A DNA stretch of 64,000 nucleotides from NCBI GenBank assembly GCA_035263125.1, contig DATFRP010000203.1, positions 1 through 64,000 of the forward strand. Direction: 5' to 3'. Below, one piece after another: positions 26,160-35,744 of the stretch; the first letter of the stretch is position 1; each line of letters opens with the position of its first letter. The translations under genes and the position numbers were made by a program. The DNA is from Gp6-AA40 sp035263125 (GTDB lineage: Bacteria > Acidobacteriota > Vicinamibacteria > Vicinamibacterales > UBA2999). The notes beneath the pieces are model-generated. The model had not been told where the DNA came from, did not search any database, and was given only the letters and a program-made list of their open reading frames with translations.

Positions 26160-27068
26160 ATGCACATGACGATGAAGCACGTGACCCTCTCGGCAATGGC
26201 ACTGCTGTTGTGCGCCCCGCCGATCGCGGCGCAGAGCGCGATGAACGCAAAGGAACAAGCCAACGTGAAATTCGTGCTGGACTGGTGGCGCGAAGTGATT
26301 CAATCGCGGCACGTCGAGCTGGCACCGAAGTATCAGGCCGAAAACTACATCCAGCACAACATCAACATTCAGACCGGGCGCGCCGGCTTCCAGAAGTTCT
26401 TTGGCAGCCGCGGCGAGCCGCTGCCGATCGCCGCGGAGCTCTCGCCGAAGCCGGCCATCGCCTTCGGCAAGGGCGACTACGTCGTCGTCATCTGGGAGCG
26501 CGAGGGAAAGGATCCAGCCGACCCCGCGAAGACATACAAGTACAACACCTACGATCTGCTTCGACTGCAGAACGGCAAAGTGCAGGAGCATTGGGACTGG
26601 GCACAGAAGCAGCCCAAGATTCCCTACGGTGGTGCGCCCGACGGCGTCGACTACAGCAAGGTTACTTTCACGCTGTCGCCGCAGGAGCAGAAGAACCTCG
26701 AGATCGCGACCATCGAGTTCAAGGACATCCTGCAATACGGGCATGTGGAGCTCGCCGAAAAGGCGATGGCGCCGACCTACATTCAGCACAATCCGAACGT
26801 GCCAACCGGCCGGGCCGCGTTCGTCGAGTTCTTCAGCCGCATTCGCAAGCCGGAGCCGATCAAGCCCGAGTGGAAGGACAAGCCGGCCATCACGATCGTG
26901 AGCGGCTCGTATGTGTTCATGATGTTCAAGCGGATGCTGATGGATCCCGACGAGTCGTCGAAGACCTATCCTGCGTTCTGGTTCGACATGGTCCGCGTCG
27001 ACAACGGACTCGTGCAGGAGCACTGGGACGCGGCGGTCAAGAATCCGCCGGCGCCCGCGGCGAAGTGA
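26160..27068 (+). CDS. Exported protein with two SnoaL-like (NTF2-fold) domains
   Basis: 302 residues. Signal peptide (HVTLSAMALLLCAPPIAAQ). Two copies of a SnoaL-like unit follow: residues about 30-155 and 170-300. Each has the VEL-A...YIQHN signature (VELAPKYQAENYIQHNINI; VELAEKAMAPTYIQHNPNV) and an EHWD near its end. This is an internal duplication of an NTF2-like domain. Related single-domain proteins are annotated as polyketide cyclase-like, with no proven activity here. ATG at 26160; a second ATG three codons on is equally possible. Confidence 0.82.
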   Translation: MHMTMKHVTLSAMALLLCAPPIAAQSAMNAKEQANVKFVLDWWREVIQSRHVELAPKYQAENYIQHNINIQTGRAGFQKFFGSRGEPLPIAAELSPKPAIAFGKGDYVVVIWEREGKDPADPAKTYKYNTYDLLRLQNGKVQEHWDWAQKQPKIPYGGAPDGVDYSKVTFTLSPQEQKNLEIATIEFKDILQYGHVELAEKAMAPTYIQHNPNVPTGRAAFVEFFSRIRKPEPIKPEWKDKPAITIVSGSYVFMMFKRMLMDPDESSKTYPAFWFDMVRVDNGLVQEHWDAAVKNPPAPAAK

Positions 27069-27093
27069 GCGAGCGCTCGATCGCATCGAGCGC

Positions 27094-29766
27094 GTGAGCC
27101 ACGCGATGCTCGCACCTGGCACGCCACTGGGTCCGTTCGAGATCGTCGCACTGCTCGGCCGCGGCGGAATGGGCGAAGTGTATCGCGCCCGCGATACGCG
27201 GCTGCACCGCGACGTCGCGATCAAGGTCCTGCCCGAGGCGTTCACCAGCCATCCCGCCAGGCTGGAGCGCCTCGAACGGGAAGCGCGTCTCCTCGCCTCG
27301 CTGAACCATCCGAACATCGCGAGCATCTACGGTCTGGAGGAGCAGGGCTCGCTCCGCGCCCTCGTCCTCGAACTGGTCGCTGGTCCAACGCTGGCCGATC
27401 GTGTGCTGCGCGGCCCGGTGGCGATCGAAGAAGCACTGAAGCTGGCGTTGCAGATCGCCCAGGCGCTGGAAGCGGCGCATCATCGGGGCGTGATCCACCG
27501 GGATCTCAAGCCCTCGAACATCAAGCTCACCGCAGAAGGACAGGTCAAAGTTCTCGACTTCGGCCTCGCCAAGGCCTTCAGTTCTCCGTCGGACGATCTC
27601 CTGACCGCGGCAGCGGCGGGACCGACGGAAACCGGGGCGATCGTCGGCACACCCGCGTACATGAGCCCCGAGCAGGCGCGTGGCGAAGCGGTCGGATTCC
27701 AGGCGGACATCTGGGCGTTCGGCGTCGTGTGCTACGAGCTCCTGACCGGTACATCACCCTTTCAGCAGGGCAGCACCGCCGAAACGCTTGCACGCGTGCT
27801 CGATCGACAGCCTGACTACACCACACTCCCAGCGAACACGCCGCAGACGGTTCGGCGTCTCATTCGCCGCTGCCTCGAAAAGGATCAGCGGCGCCGGTTG
27901 CAACACATCGGCGACGCGCGCCTCGATCTGGAAGATGCGATCGCCAGTCCCGCCGGCGAGGATGCGACAGTTCACGGCTCGATTCAGTCCACGCCCGTAC
28001 GACGGCAATGGACGTGGATCGCGGCGATCGTGGCGAGCGCGATTGTCGCGGCTGGAGCGGGATGGCTCCTGGGTCGACGCGTCCTCCCGGAGACCACACC
28101 AGGAACCTTGCGCGCATCGATGCTCTTCCTGGAGGGTCCGCACGAGCAGCCGTTCGGCATTCGCGATATCGCGATCTCGGATGACGGGACCTACGTCGCA
28201 TACGCGTCACTCAGCCGGCTCTGGGTTCACGCACTCGATCAGAAAGACGCGGTCGCCATCGGACCGCCGGGAGACGATCCGTTCTTTTCGCCTGATGGGC
28301 GATGGGTCGGCCTGTTCAGGGCCGACGGCGTGATCAAAGTTCCGGTCGGCGGAGGTACCGCCACACTCATCGCACCGACGTCGGCGAGGGCCGCCGGCGC
28401 AACGTGGCGTAGCGATGGGACCATCGTGTTCGCCACGAGCGAAGGGATGTTCCAGGTGTCTGCCAATGGCGGCGCCGTCACCCCGCTCGTCAGACCCGAT
28501 CGCGGCCGGAACGAAAGTCTCTACGCCTGGCCCCAGTTCCTGCCTGGCGGTCAGACGGTCCTCTTCACGATCGTATCGACCGATCCGGAAGGCAAACCCC
28601 AGATTGCACTCCTGGATCTCGAGTCACGCGCGATCAGGACGCTCTTGAACGGTGGCAGTTCAGCGCGATTCGTGCCGACCGGCCATCTCGTGTACTCGTC
28701 AGGCGCATCGCTCAAGGCGATTGCGTTCGATCCGGCCTCGGGCGCCGTACGCGGCGACTCGGTCACGCTTCCCGATATCGAAATCACAACCGCGGTTGAC
28801 AACGGTGCAGCCAACTTCGCGGTGTCCGACACCGGCACGCTGCTCTTTGCGCCGTTGTTCCGGGAGCGCGCGCTGCGAACACTGCAGTGGATCGATCGTC
28901 GCGGCAAGGAAGAGCGGATGGCCGTCGAGCCCGCTATCTACGAGTACCCGCGGGTGTCGCCCGATGGTACGCGTGCAGCGGTCGGGCGATTCACTCGCGG
29001 CAATCGAGACATCTGGATTCTCGATCTCAAACGGATGACCCAGACGCAGTTGACGGACGGCCCGACGGAAGACATCCTGCCGGTATGGGCGCCCGATGGA
29101 CGACGAATCTGGTTTGCCTCGAATCGAAACGGCAATCACGACGTCTACTCACAGGCGGCCGATGGTGCCTCGGAGCCCAGACTCGAGTTCGCGGGCGCGG
29201 GGTTTCAAACGCCCCAGTCGTTCACACCTGACGGACGCCAGGTGATCGTCTACGAGCGCTTTCAGGACATGAGCGTCCTCAATCTCGATCGGCCCGACCA
29301 CGTCGAACCGCTGCTGCACACTGCAGCTGACGAGCGTCTCGGCCAGATATCGTCCGACGGGAAATGGCTCCTCTACGAGTCGGACGAATCCGGCACGCGG
29401 TTCGAGATCATGCTGCGATCGTTTCCCGACGTGAGCCAGCGCCGCGAGAAGATCTCGGTCAACGGCGGGCGCTGGCCGCGATGGGGACCGAAGGGCAGCA
29501 ACGAGGTCTATTACGTGAGTCTGGATGGCGCGATGATGGCCGCGTCGGTGACGCTGACTCCGACGCTGAAGCTCGGAGGAGTGACAAAGCTGTTCGACTG
29601 GGAGAAGCCTCCTGTCGAGCGATCGGGTCTGCCCTATGACATCTCACCGGTCGATGGACGTTTTGTCGTGACCAAATTGATGGCCGCCGATCCTGGTGGT
29701 CCGACGAGCTTCTCTGTGGTGTCGAACTGGTTCGAGCAGCTTCGGAGACAGGGGCCTCAGAAGTAA
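27094..29766 (+). CDS. Membrane Ser/Thr protein kinase with WD40-like (PD40) propeller
   Basis: 890 residues from GTG 27094 (ATG 27106 is an alternative). Kinase motifs are complete: G22-RGGMGEV, K44, H135-R-D137 and D155-F-G, with the activation segment GTPAYMSPEQARG. One membrane span lies at about residues 306-328 (WIAAIVASAIVAAGAGWLL). The C-terminal 550 residues form a PD40/TolB-type propeller (AISDDGTYVAYAS, FSPDGRWVGLF, VSPDGTRAAVGRF, WAPDGRRIWFAS), presumably periplasmic. This kinase-TM-propeller layout is typical of Acidobacteriota. Probably senses an extracytoplasmic ligand. Confidence 0.9.
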   Translation: MSHAMLAPGTPLGPFEIVALLGRGGMGEVYRARDTRLHRDVAIKVLPEAFTSHPARLERLEREARLLASLNHPNIASIYGLEEQGSLRALVLELVAGPTLADRVLRGPVAIEEALKLALQIAQALEAAHHRGVIHRDLKPSNIKLTAEGQVKVLDFGLAKAFSSPSDDLLTAAAAGPTETGAIVGTPAYMSPEQARGEAVGFQADIWAFGVVCYELLTGTSPFQQGSTAETLARVLDRQPDYTTLPANTPQTVRRLIRRCLEKDQRRRLQHIGDARLDLEDAIASPAGEDATVHGSIQSTPVRRQWTWIAAIVASAIVAAGAGWLLGRRVLPETTPGTLRASMLFLEGPHEQPFGIRDIAISDDGTYVAYASLSRLWVHALDQKDAVAIGPPGDDPFFSPDGRWVGLFRADGVIKVPVGGGTATLIAPTSARAAGATWRSDGTIVFATSEGMFQVSANGGAVTPLVRPDRGRNESLYAWPQFLPGGQTVLFTIVSTDPEGKPQIALLDLESRAIRTLLNGGSSARFVPTGHLVYSSGASLKAIAFDPASGAVRGDSVTLPDIEITTAVDNGAANFAVSDTGTLLFAPLFRERALRTLQWIDRRGKEERMAVEPAIYEYPRVSPDGTRAAVGRFTRGNRDIWILDLKRMTQTQLTDGPTEDILPVWAPDGRRIWFASNRNGNHDVYSQAADGASEPRLEFAGAGFQTPQSFTPDGRQVIVYERFQDMSVLNLDRPDHVEPLLHTAADERLGQISSDGKWLLYESDESGTRFEIMLRSFPDVSQRREKISVNGGRWPRWGPKGSNEVYYVSLDGAMMAASVTLTPTLKLGGVTKLFDWEKPPVERSGLPYDISPVDGRFVVTKLMAADPGGPTSFSVVSNWFEQLRRQGPQK

Positions 29767-29776
29767 ACCACCCCGT

Positions 29777-30679
29777 TCACTGCGGTGCCTCTCCGTACGG
29801 GGCCAGGCGAATGCCCACGGCCTTTCGATACTTGACCGGGACGCGGTCCTTGGTCGCCGGCTGATATTTCCAGCCGTTCACGGCGCGGCGGAGCTGCGCT
29901 TCGTAATTAGGCCGCAGCATCCCGGTGATGCTGACGACGGTTGCGGCACCCGTTTCGTCGATCAGGATCGTCATGACCGCTTCGACCGTCCTGGTATCCT
30001 GCCGGGTCGGGTGCCATGGGGGCATGGGCTGCGAAACGGTGACCGGCGGGGTCACACCAATCGCACCGAGCGCATAAACGGCCGGCTCGGGCGGGGTCGC
30101 GGGGGTCGACGCGGGCTGAGGCGGCGGCGTTGGAGGTGCGACAGGCTTCGCTGTCTGGGTGATCAGGTCGAGAAAGCCGGTGGAGAGGACCCGCAGATCG
30201 TTGGATTCACGCGAGCCCAGCTTGTCGAGAGCATCGAGCTGTGCGATCACTTTCTGGAATCCGCTCTTTGCGCGCTCGGCTTGGCCGGCGTCGTACGCGC
30301 TCTTTGCATCCGCGTAGGTCTGGCGGACGAGCGACGGCAGCACACGGCGACGCACGTCGCGAAACGTCGACTGCACACGTGGCGACACCTGTGCGGGCTC
30401 GAAGGATGGATCCTTTTCGACGATCTGCTGAATCACCCTGCTGGCTTCGTCGTTGCGTCCCAGCGCCAGAAGACAGAGCGCTCGATACTGATCGAACTCG
30501 ATCCCGGAGGGATTCTCGATCTTGTTGAGGGTGGCCAGCGCCTCCGCGTACTCCGCAGCGGCGTAAAGATCCTTTGCGCGCGCGAGTGCGTCCTGTCCAG
30601 TGAGGACAGTCGGTGCGAGCGCCACGAGACACCACGCGTACACCAGGGCCCTTGTGAATCGCGTGCTGATAGTCGCCAT
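29777..30679 (-). CDS. Exported TPR protein with TonB C-terminal-like domain
   Basis: 300 residues. Signal peptide (RALVYAWCLVALAPTVLTG), TPR-like helices at about 30-165 (AKDLYAAAEYAEALATLNKI), a Pro-rich linker at about 183-205 and a C-terminal domain (about 225-300). That domain has AVMTILIDETGAATVVSITG and LRRAVNGWKYQPATKDRVPV, the TonB_C pattern. It lacks an N-terminal TonB-type anchor that would contact ExbBD. More likely it is a periplasmic protein using the fold for binding. It converges with the kinase gene, 10 bases away. Confidence 0.78.
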   Translation of the reverse strand: MATISTRFTRALVYAWCLVALAPTVLTGQDALARAKDLYAAAEYAEALATLNKIENPSGIEFDQYRALCLLALGRNDEASRVIQQIVEKDPSFEPAQVSPRVQSTFRDVRRRVLPSLVRQTYADAKSAYDAGQAERAKSGFQKVIAQLDALDKLGSRESNDLRVLSTGFLDLITQTAKPVAPPTPPPQPASTPATPPEPAVYALGAIGVTPPVTVSQPMPPWHPTRQDTRTVEAVMTILIDETGAATVVSITGMLRPNYEAQLRRAVNGWKYQPATKDRVPVKYRKAVGIRLAPYGEAPQ

Positions 30680-30814
30680 CAGTGTCCCCCGCGAAAGGAC
30701 AGACGGAGATCAGTGAGCGGGATGGGACCCATCGTAGTACGTTTCCCGCGAATGTCAAGACACGAACGTGGTTCGCGCGATCGAATTTGTGTATCATCCG
30801 TGGTGTAGTACTCG

Positions 30815-31987
30815 ATGAATCAAGACGATCCCGGCCTCGAACAACGTTTGTCGCGCTTCGAGGCGCAGTTAGATCGTTTCAGCCTGGCCCTTCACCAGTG
30901 GCAGGCTCGCGATCAGGCGCAGCGCGCCATCCTGCCTGACGTCGATCGGCGAATCCGATCGATCGAGGAGACGCTCGATCGCGAGTCTCAGGCATTGCGT
31001 CAGCTTCACGAGGAGCCGCTCAAACGCCTCCAGGCGCAGGCAGCCAGTCTCCAGGAATTGTGTGTCACGGCTTCTGCCTCGGTGAGTGGCCTTGGCGAAG
31101 CCGAAGCCCGCCTGGTGGAGCTGCAGGCCAACGTCAGCCTGCTGCTGAACGAACTGTCACGAACGCTGCAAACGCTGATTACCGAATTGCAGGTCCGCGG
31201 TGTGACCGCAATCTCGGCTCAGAGCCAGCCCACGTCGTGGCCGCTCGAACGCGTGGTTCACCTGCACGACGAACTGCGCCGCATCGGCAACGGAGCGGCG
31301 GTTCCGGTGCTGGCTCCGGGACGGCGCGTCCAGGGCGCACGGACCTTCCATACCGTCGCAGAGGAGCCGGAGCCCACGCGCAGGACCGACGATTGGCTCG
31401 CGCTGCTTCGCCGGAAGGACGTTGCCGGCGGGATGATTGTCGTGGCCGCGCTGTTGCTCATCTTCGGGGTCGTGCGCTGGATCGAAGGACGTCTCAACGA
31501 CGCCTCTTCCCGCCTCGCCTCGGCCGAACAACAGGTCACGATCACGACGCAGCTCGCCAATCAGGAAGTGGCGTCGGCGCGGCAGAACGCCGATCGACAG
31601 ATCGCCGAAGCGCGTGGCGTGGCACAGCGCGCCGAAACAGTCGGAGCCATCCTGACTGCCCCCGATCTCATCAAGTTCAACCTGACCAGCACCGGCGTAG
31701 ATGGATCGTCGGCGCAGCTGCTGTGGAGTCGCACACGAGGACTGGTGCTCAGCGGCTCACGTCTCCCCGCCGCGCCACCCGAAAGCACCTATCAGCTGTG
31801 GCTGGTCACGAACACTCAGTCGGTCGGCGCCGGGCTCTTCGTCCCCGATGCATCAGGCCGTGCCACACTGGTCGTCGATCCACCGCCAGCGATCGCAGGT
31901 AACGTGGTCGGAGCGGCAGTCACCATCGAGCCACCGGGGGGGCGTGCGGCACCGTCGGGCAAGACGCTGTTGACGAGGTATCCGTAG
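30815..31987 (+). CDS. Coiled-coil membrane protein with anti-sigma-K (RskA) C-terminal domain
   Basis: 390 residues. N-terminal 110 residues are coiled-coil-like (LEQRLSRFEAQLDRFSLALH, LDRESQALRQLHEEPLKRLQ). One membrane span lies at about 206-223 (GGMIVVAALLLIFGVVRW), then a second coiled coil. The C-terminal 95 residues (YQLWLVTNTQSVGAGLF, GRATLVVDPPPAI, VTIEPPGG) match the extracytoplasmic RskA domain. A canonical zinc-finger anti-sigma domain and a sigma-factor gene are both missing, so it may not be an anti-sigma factor. Lies in the signalling block. Confidence 0.72.
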   Translation: MNQDDPGLEQRLSRFEAQLDRFSLALHQWQARDQAQRAILPDVDRRIRSIEETLDRESQALRQLHEEPLKRLQAQAASLQELCVTASASVSGLGEAEARLVELQANVSLLLNELSRTLQTLITELQVRGVTAISAQSQPTSWPLERVVHLHDELRRIGNGAAVPVLAPGRRVQGARTFHTVAEEPEPTRRTDDWLALLRRKDVAGGMIVVAALLLIFGVVRWIEGRLNDASSRLASAEQQVTITTQLANQEVASARQNADRQIAEARGVAQRAETVGAILTAPDLIKFNLTSTGVDGSSAQLLWSRTRGLVLSGSRLPAAPPESTYQLWLVTNTQSVGAGLFVPDASGRATLVVDPPPAIAGNVVGAAVTIEPPGGRAAPSGKTLLTRYP

Positions 31988-32002
31988 CGGCACAGCCCAG
32001 CG

Positions 32003-33811
32003 TCACTTGAACGTGACCGCCACCCCCGTCACCGCGTCAGGTCTCACCAGCACCCGTTGACGCCGCTCACCAAGCTGCGGATGACGGAACACCACTTCGT
32101 GCTCGCCGGGCCGGATCGATATGTTGCCCAGCGGAGTATCGCCTGTTGAATTGCCATCGATCGATACAGCGGCCCACGGCGTCGCGTTGATGTTCAGCGT
32201 GCCGTTGGGAACCGCGATCGGCAGCGGTGCGATCTCTCCGGCCCTGACGTTGACCAGTCGACGCGTGCGATAACCGAGCGTGCTGTTGACGAACTCGAAT
32301 TCGTGCTGGCCCGCGGAAGTGATGATTGGACCATCGGTGCTCGATCCGAGCAGCCTCTCCCCTTCGAGCACGTGCAACTGGATCGGCGCCGACACTCGAA
32401 ATCCCCCGCTTCGGACCGATGGAGCCGTCGGGATGACCACTGTGGGAGGTTTGCCCGCGTTCTCTTCGGTAGCTCGCACCTCTGGAGCGATCTTCGAATT
32501 TGCCGGTGCCGTAGTGAGAGCAGGCGCGAGGGAAGTGGGTGCGCCATCCCCCGGAGGCGGAGTCAAGCGGGGTTGATCCTTCACCACAGGATCGACGTTC
32601 GGCCGCGACGGTGAAGCTGCCGGCGTCGCGACGGGGGAACGTGAAACAGACTCCCAGAAAGGCAGGCGAGGGGTAGAGCCCGTGAGAAGCCATCGACCAA
32701 TGAACCCCGCCTCGGTGATCGCCACGATACCTATCGCCACGACGGCCCATCGCAGGGGACGCCTTCGACGAATGACCGGCATCCGGGGCCTGGGCGGGGC
32801 AACGTGACGCGCGGGTTCATCGACGAAATCGGGCGACCGCAACATCGGCTCGAGCGCCGGCGGCGCTGGCGGTGGTGAGGGCGGAGCCTCCTGAGCCGCG
32901 CGTCTCTGCGTGAGTTGACGACGTGGCGGCACATCGGGCCGACCGCGCTCGTCCCGCACATCGGCGAGCGCGACCTGCGCCTCGCGGGCCGAAGCGAAGC
33001 CAGGGTCCCGAAGCTGCAGTGCACGTTCGAGCCAGACGCGGAGCGATACGAACGTTTCCGGCTCGTGCCAGATGCTCCGGTCTTCGATGTAGTCGAGCAA
33101 CTCCGCCAGTTTGTCGGGGTATTCGTCCGGTCCCAGGCGACGTCCGACCATGAGCGATATCGCGACCAGGGCCACCTGCGTGACATCGCTTCGCGGATCG
33201 AGCATGAGCATGTCACCGGCCAGGGTTGACTGCACCGGCGCGAGGATCCCGAAGTCACTCCACAACCGTGCACCGCTCAGCTCGAGACTCGCGAGCGCGG
33301 AGCCGACCATGTGCTCGCGAACCATCAGCCGCCCTTCGCTCGTCAGCACCAGTCGATCGATCGTCACGGCGCCATGGGCGAAACCAGGTTCATGCTGGTG
33401 GAGGGCAACGAACGCCGGGACGAGCTGACGGAGCAGCCGCACAGCGAATCGTGCGCTCCTCGGCTTCTTCAACCCTTCCGCGAGGCAGACCCCTGTCGCA
33501 TATGTCGACACGACGGCAAGGCCGTCTTCGTGTCCGAGCTCGGTGATGGGACGGACCGCTGGAAACGCTGCATGGTGGAACGAACCCAGTCGCTCGACAC
33601 GTTGACGCAGCGCCGTCTCGAACCTGGGGTTGGCAGCGAGAACCGGCTTGAATCGAAGAATCTCCCAGGACGGGGCACTCGTGTTGTCGAACATCAGGAG
33701 ACGGTCACCGAGACCATCCGAGTGCCCTTGCGCGTACCACGTGGTCAGCCGCTTGGGCCCCTCGCTCGCTGGCGCGAACTGGTCGCCGGTCAGATCCTGA
33801 GCTGGGTCCAT
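32003..33811 (-). CDS. Pseudokinase with membrane span and PEGA-like domain
   Basis: 602 residues. Residues 30-290 follow the outline of a protein kinase, but the Gly-rich loop, HRD and DFG motifs are missing: HGAVTIDRLVL stands in place of HRDLKPSN. A Pro-rich linker leads to one membrane span at about 353-372 (LRWAVVAIGIVAITEAGFIG). After a Ser/Pro/Thr-rich stretch the C-terminus has PEGA-like beta motifs (GTLNINATPWAAVSIDGNST, TPLGNISIRPGEHEVVF). It probably binds partners rather than phosphorylates. It is 143 bases downstream of the degenerate GGDEF gene and on the same strand. Confidence 0.72.
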   Translation of the reverse strand: MDPAQDLTGDQFAPASEGPKRLTTWYAQGHSDGLGDRLLMFDNTSAPSWEILRFKPVLAANPRFETALRQRVERLGSFHHAAFPAVRPITELGHEDGLAVVSTYATGVCLAEGLKKPRSARFAVRLLRQLVPAFVALHQHEPGFAHGAVTIDRLVLTSEGRLMVREHMVGSALASLELSGARLWSDFGILAPVQSTLAGDMLMLDPRSDVTQVALVAISLMVGRRLGPDEYPDKLAELLDYIEDRSIWHEPETFVSLRVWLERALQLRDPGFASAREAQVALADVRDERGRPDVPPRRQLTQRRAAQEAPPSPPPAPPALEPMLRSPDFVDEPARHVAPPRPRMPVIRRRRPLRWAVVAIGIVAITEAGFIGRWLLTGSTPRLPFWESVSRSPVATPAASPSRPNVDPVVKDQPRLTPPPGDGAPTSLAPALTTAPANSKIAPEVRATEENAGKPPTVVIPTAPSVRSGGFRVSAPIQLHVLEGERLLGSSTDGPIITSAGQHEFEFVNSTLGYRTRRLVNVRAGEIAPLPIAVPNGTLNINATPWAAVSIDGNSTGDTPLGNISIRPGEHEVVFRHPQLGERRQRVLVRPDAVTGVAVTFK

Positions 33812-33954
33812 TCCTTCAGCGTGCCCTTCATCTGCGCTGATAAGGCGTCAATCGATTGTGGTGGTGTCGGAGGAATACGGAACCCATTGTGCACGAACCG
33901 GCGCATGAGTTGAAGCGCCGACAGCTGTTTTTGGAAAAAAATTTGCGGATGAGA

Positions 33955-35580
33955 CTAGCGGAGCGCGTTGGCGGTTGCGGACGCCCGCGCCGCCCCCACC
34001 AGCGAACCTTCGAAGGCCGCATCAGGGATCCGTGTGATCATCCCGAAGGCGGGCAGCACCTCGCCCGTGGCTTGCTCGGCATCGAACAGTCGCTTCAACC
34101 GCAACGACACGACCGCCGCCTGGTCGGCCGATGCCCCGTGCAGCAGCACCGCGATCTCCCGATCGCTCAGGATGCCAGCTCGATCGCCGCCGCGGAGCTG
34201 TCCCCTGATCCTGCCGAGCCACGCCGAGAGCAGGCTTGGACCTCGCGAACCGCCGGCCATCGACATGACGATGACGGTGGCATGGTGGCCCGCCGCCGCG
34301 GCCTCCCTGGCGAGTTGATCGAACAGCGTGTCGACCGGACGAAAACTCTGACGACGCTCGGATTCGTTCGCACGCTGAAGAGCTGCACGCACCCACGGTT
34401 GCATGGCGGCCGCACCAGCCTGGATGATCGCGCGCTCGAACACCGTGAACGGCATCTGCTCGCGATCGACCGCCACGACCATGACGCCGCCGACATCGGA
34501 CACGCGGACGATCAGTCGATTGATCCGCGACTCATTCAATCCGGAAAGGAGCTCCGCCTGGCCGACCAACAGCAGCTGCCGACCGGCGGGGTTCATCACC
34601 GCGAGCGCGGCAAACCGGCCCCCGACGGCCGCGCTCACCTGCCCCAGCGCCGTCTGCGCCGCGCTCTCGAGCGACTCATTCTGCGGATGTTGACGCCGCC
34701 CCACTTCCGCGACGAGGCGGCTCGTGGTCATGGTCAGGATGTCGTTCAGCGATTCGCGCAGGATGTCGGCATACACCCTGAGCCTCACTTCGACGCGGTC
34801 GTCGATCATCCCGGAAAACACGAGCGCCCACTCGGCGTCGGTGCCGGTCCCGATTCGCAGGAGCAGCGTATCTCCGGGCTCCGCCGCCAGTTCGAGGCGA
34901 TCGGCTTCCTCGCGCGGCAATCGAACGATTTGCCCCGCTCGAGGCAGGATGGTCGCGTCGAGCTGATCGGGCAAGGACCGGGGCGGAGCCGACATCGTGG
35001 AGATGTACTGGAAGAAACCGTCCGATGCTGCCGCTGCGTATGCACTGACGCGGACATCGTCCCAGACGCTCAACGCCTCGACGAACGCACCGATCACTTT
35101 GCGGATCGACCCGCGCGAGGTGGCCTCGCGAAGGATGCGTCGGATCGACATGATCCGGTACTGTTCGACCCCGATCGCGGTCGGCTGTCCGAGGCTGGCT
35201 TCGATCGCACCCGTGAGCCAGGCACCGATGGACTCGAGATCCTGTCGGCACTCCTCGGTTGATTCGTCAGCCTCAGGACGACGTGCGATGAGCAGCAGGC
35301 CGGCGGGTGTCAGGGCGAAACAGAGCGCCTGCAGGCCCTCGAGGTCCAGCGGAACCGAGGTCCGCGATCGCATGGCCTCGGACATCGCGGTCTGAAGCGA
35401 CGGATCGTTCGAAGTGATCAGCTGTCGAATGGCAGCCGCATCGAGCGAGGATCCGACGGGACACACCAGGGCGTTGTGCGCATCGATCACCTCGATGACG
35501 AGGCTGAGCCTGAGCGCGACCTCGCCGAGCCACTCACAGGACTGTCGAGGGACGTTGCTCTCTGTATCGGATGCCTGCAT
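33955..35580 (-). CDS. Cytoplasmic protein with degenerate GGDEF-like C-terminus
   Basis: 541 residues, no signal or membrane segment. The C-terminal 140 residues resemble a GGDEF domain: LFDQLAREAAAAGHHATVIV (strand 1), GQLRGGDRAGILSDREIAVL (signature region) and VSLRLKRLF. The catalytic signature is replaced by LSDRE, so cyclase activity is unlikely. The middle (about 150-400) may contain GAF-like sensor folds but I cannot assign them firmly. The pseudokinase gene follows on the same strand, so the two may act together. Upstream lie three TGCACT repeats (35682-35722). Confidence 0.6.
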   Translation of the reverse strand: MQASDTESNVPRQSCEWLGEVALRLSLVIEVIDAHNALVCPVGSSLDAAAIRQLITSNDPSLQTAMSEAMRSRTSVPLDLEGLQALCFALTPAGLLLIARRPEADESTEECRQDLESIGAWLTGAIEASLGQPTAIGVEQYRIMSIRRILREATSRGSIRKVIGAFVEALSVWDDVRVSAYAAAASDGFFQYISTMSAPPRSLPDQLDATILPRAGQIVRLPREEADRLELAAEPGDTLLLRIGTGTDAEWALVFSGMIDDRVEVRLRVYADILRESLNDILTMTTSRLVAEVGRRQHPQNESLESAAQTALGQVSAAVGGRFAALAVMNPAGRQLLLVGQAELLSGLNESRINRLIVRVSDVGGVMVVAVDREQMPFTVFERAIIQAGAAAMQPWVRAALQRANESERRQSFRPVDTLFDQLAREAAAAGHHATVIVMSMAGGSRGPSLLSAWLGRIRGQLRGGDRAGILSDREIAVLLHGASADQAAVVSLRLKRLFDAEQATGEVLPAFGMITRIPDAAFEGSLVGAARASATANALR

Positions 35581-35744
35581 CAGTAACGGTCAGCACTGGC
35601 TCACGCGGAATGCGTGATCCAACGGCAGCTCATTATTGGCCAAACTGAATGCCCGTCAATCTCAACCATAGAAAGTTGGCGTGCACTCACCCTTTTGCAA
35701 TGTGCACTTTGAATCTTGCACTTCATATTCCCCTGGCCGATCCC

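Noticed and set aside
33856..35262. 468-codon plus-strand frame opposite the degenerate GGDEF gene
   Set aside because: Shadow sequence; the minus-strand product has the coherent hydrophobic pattern.
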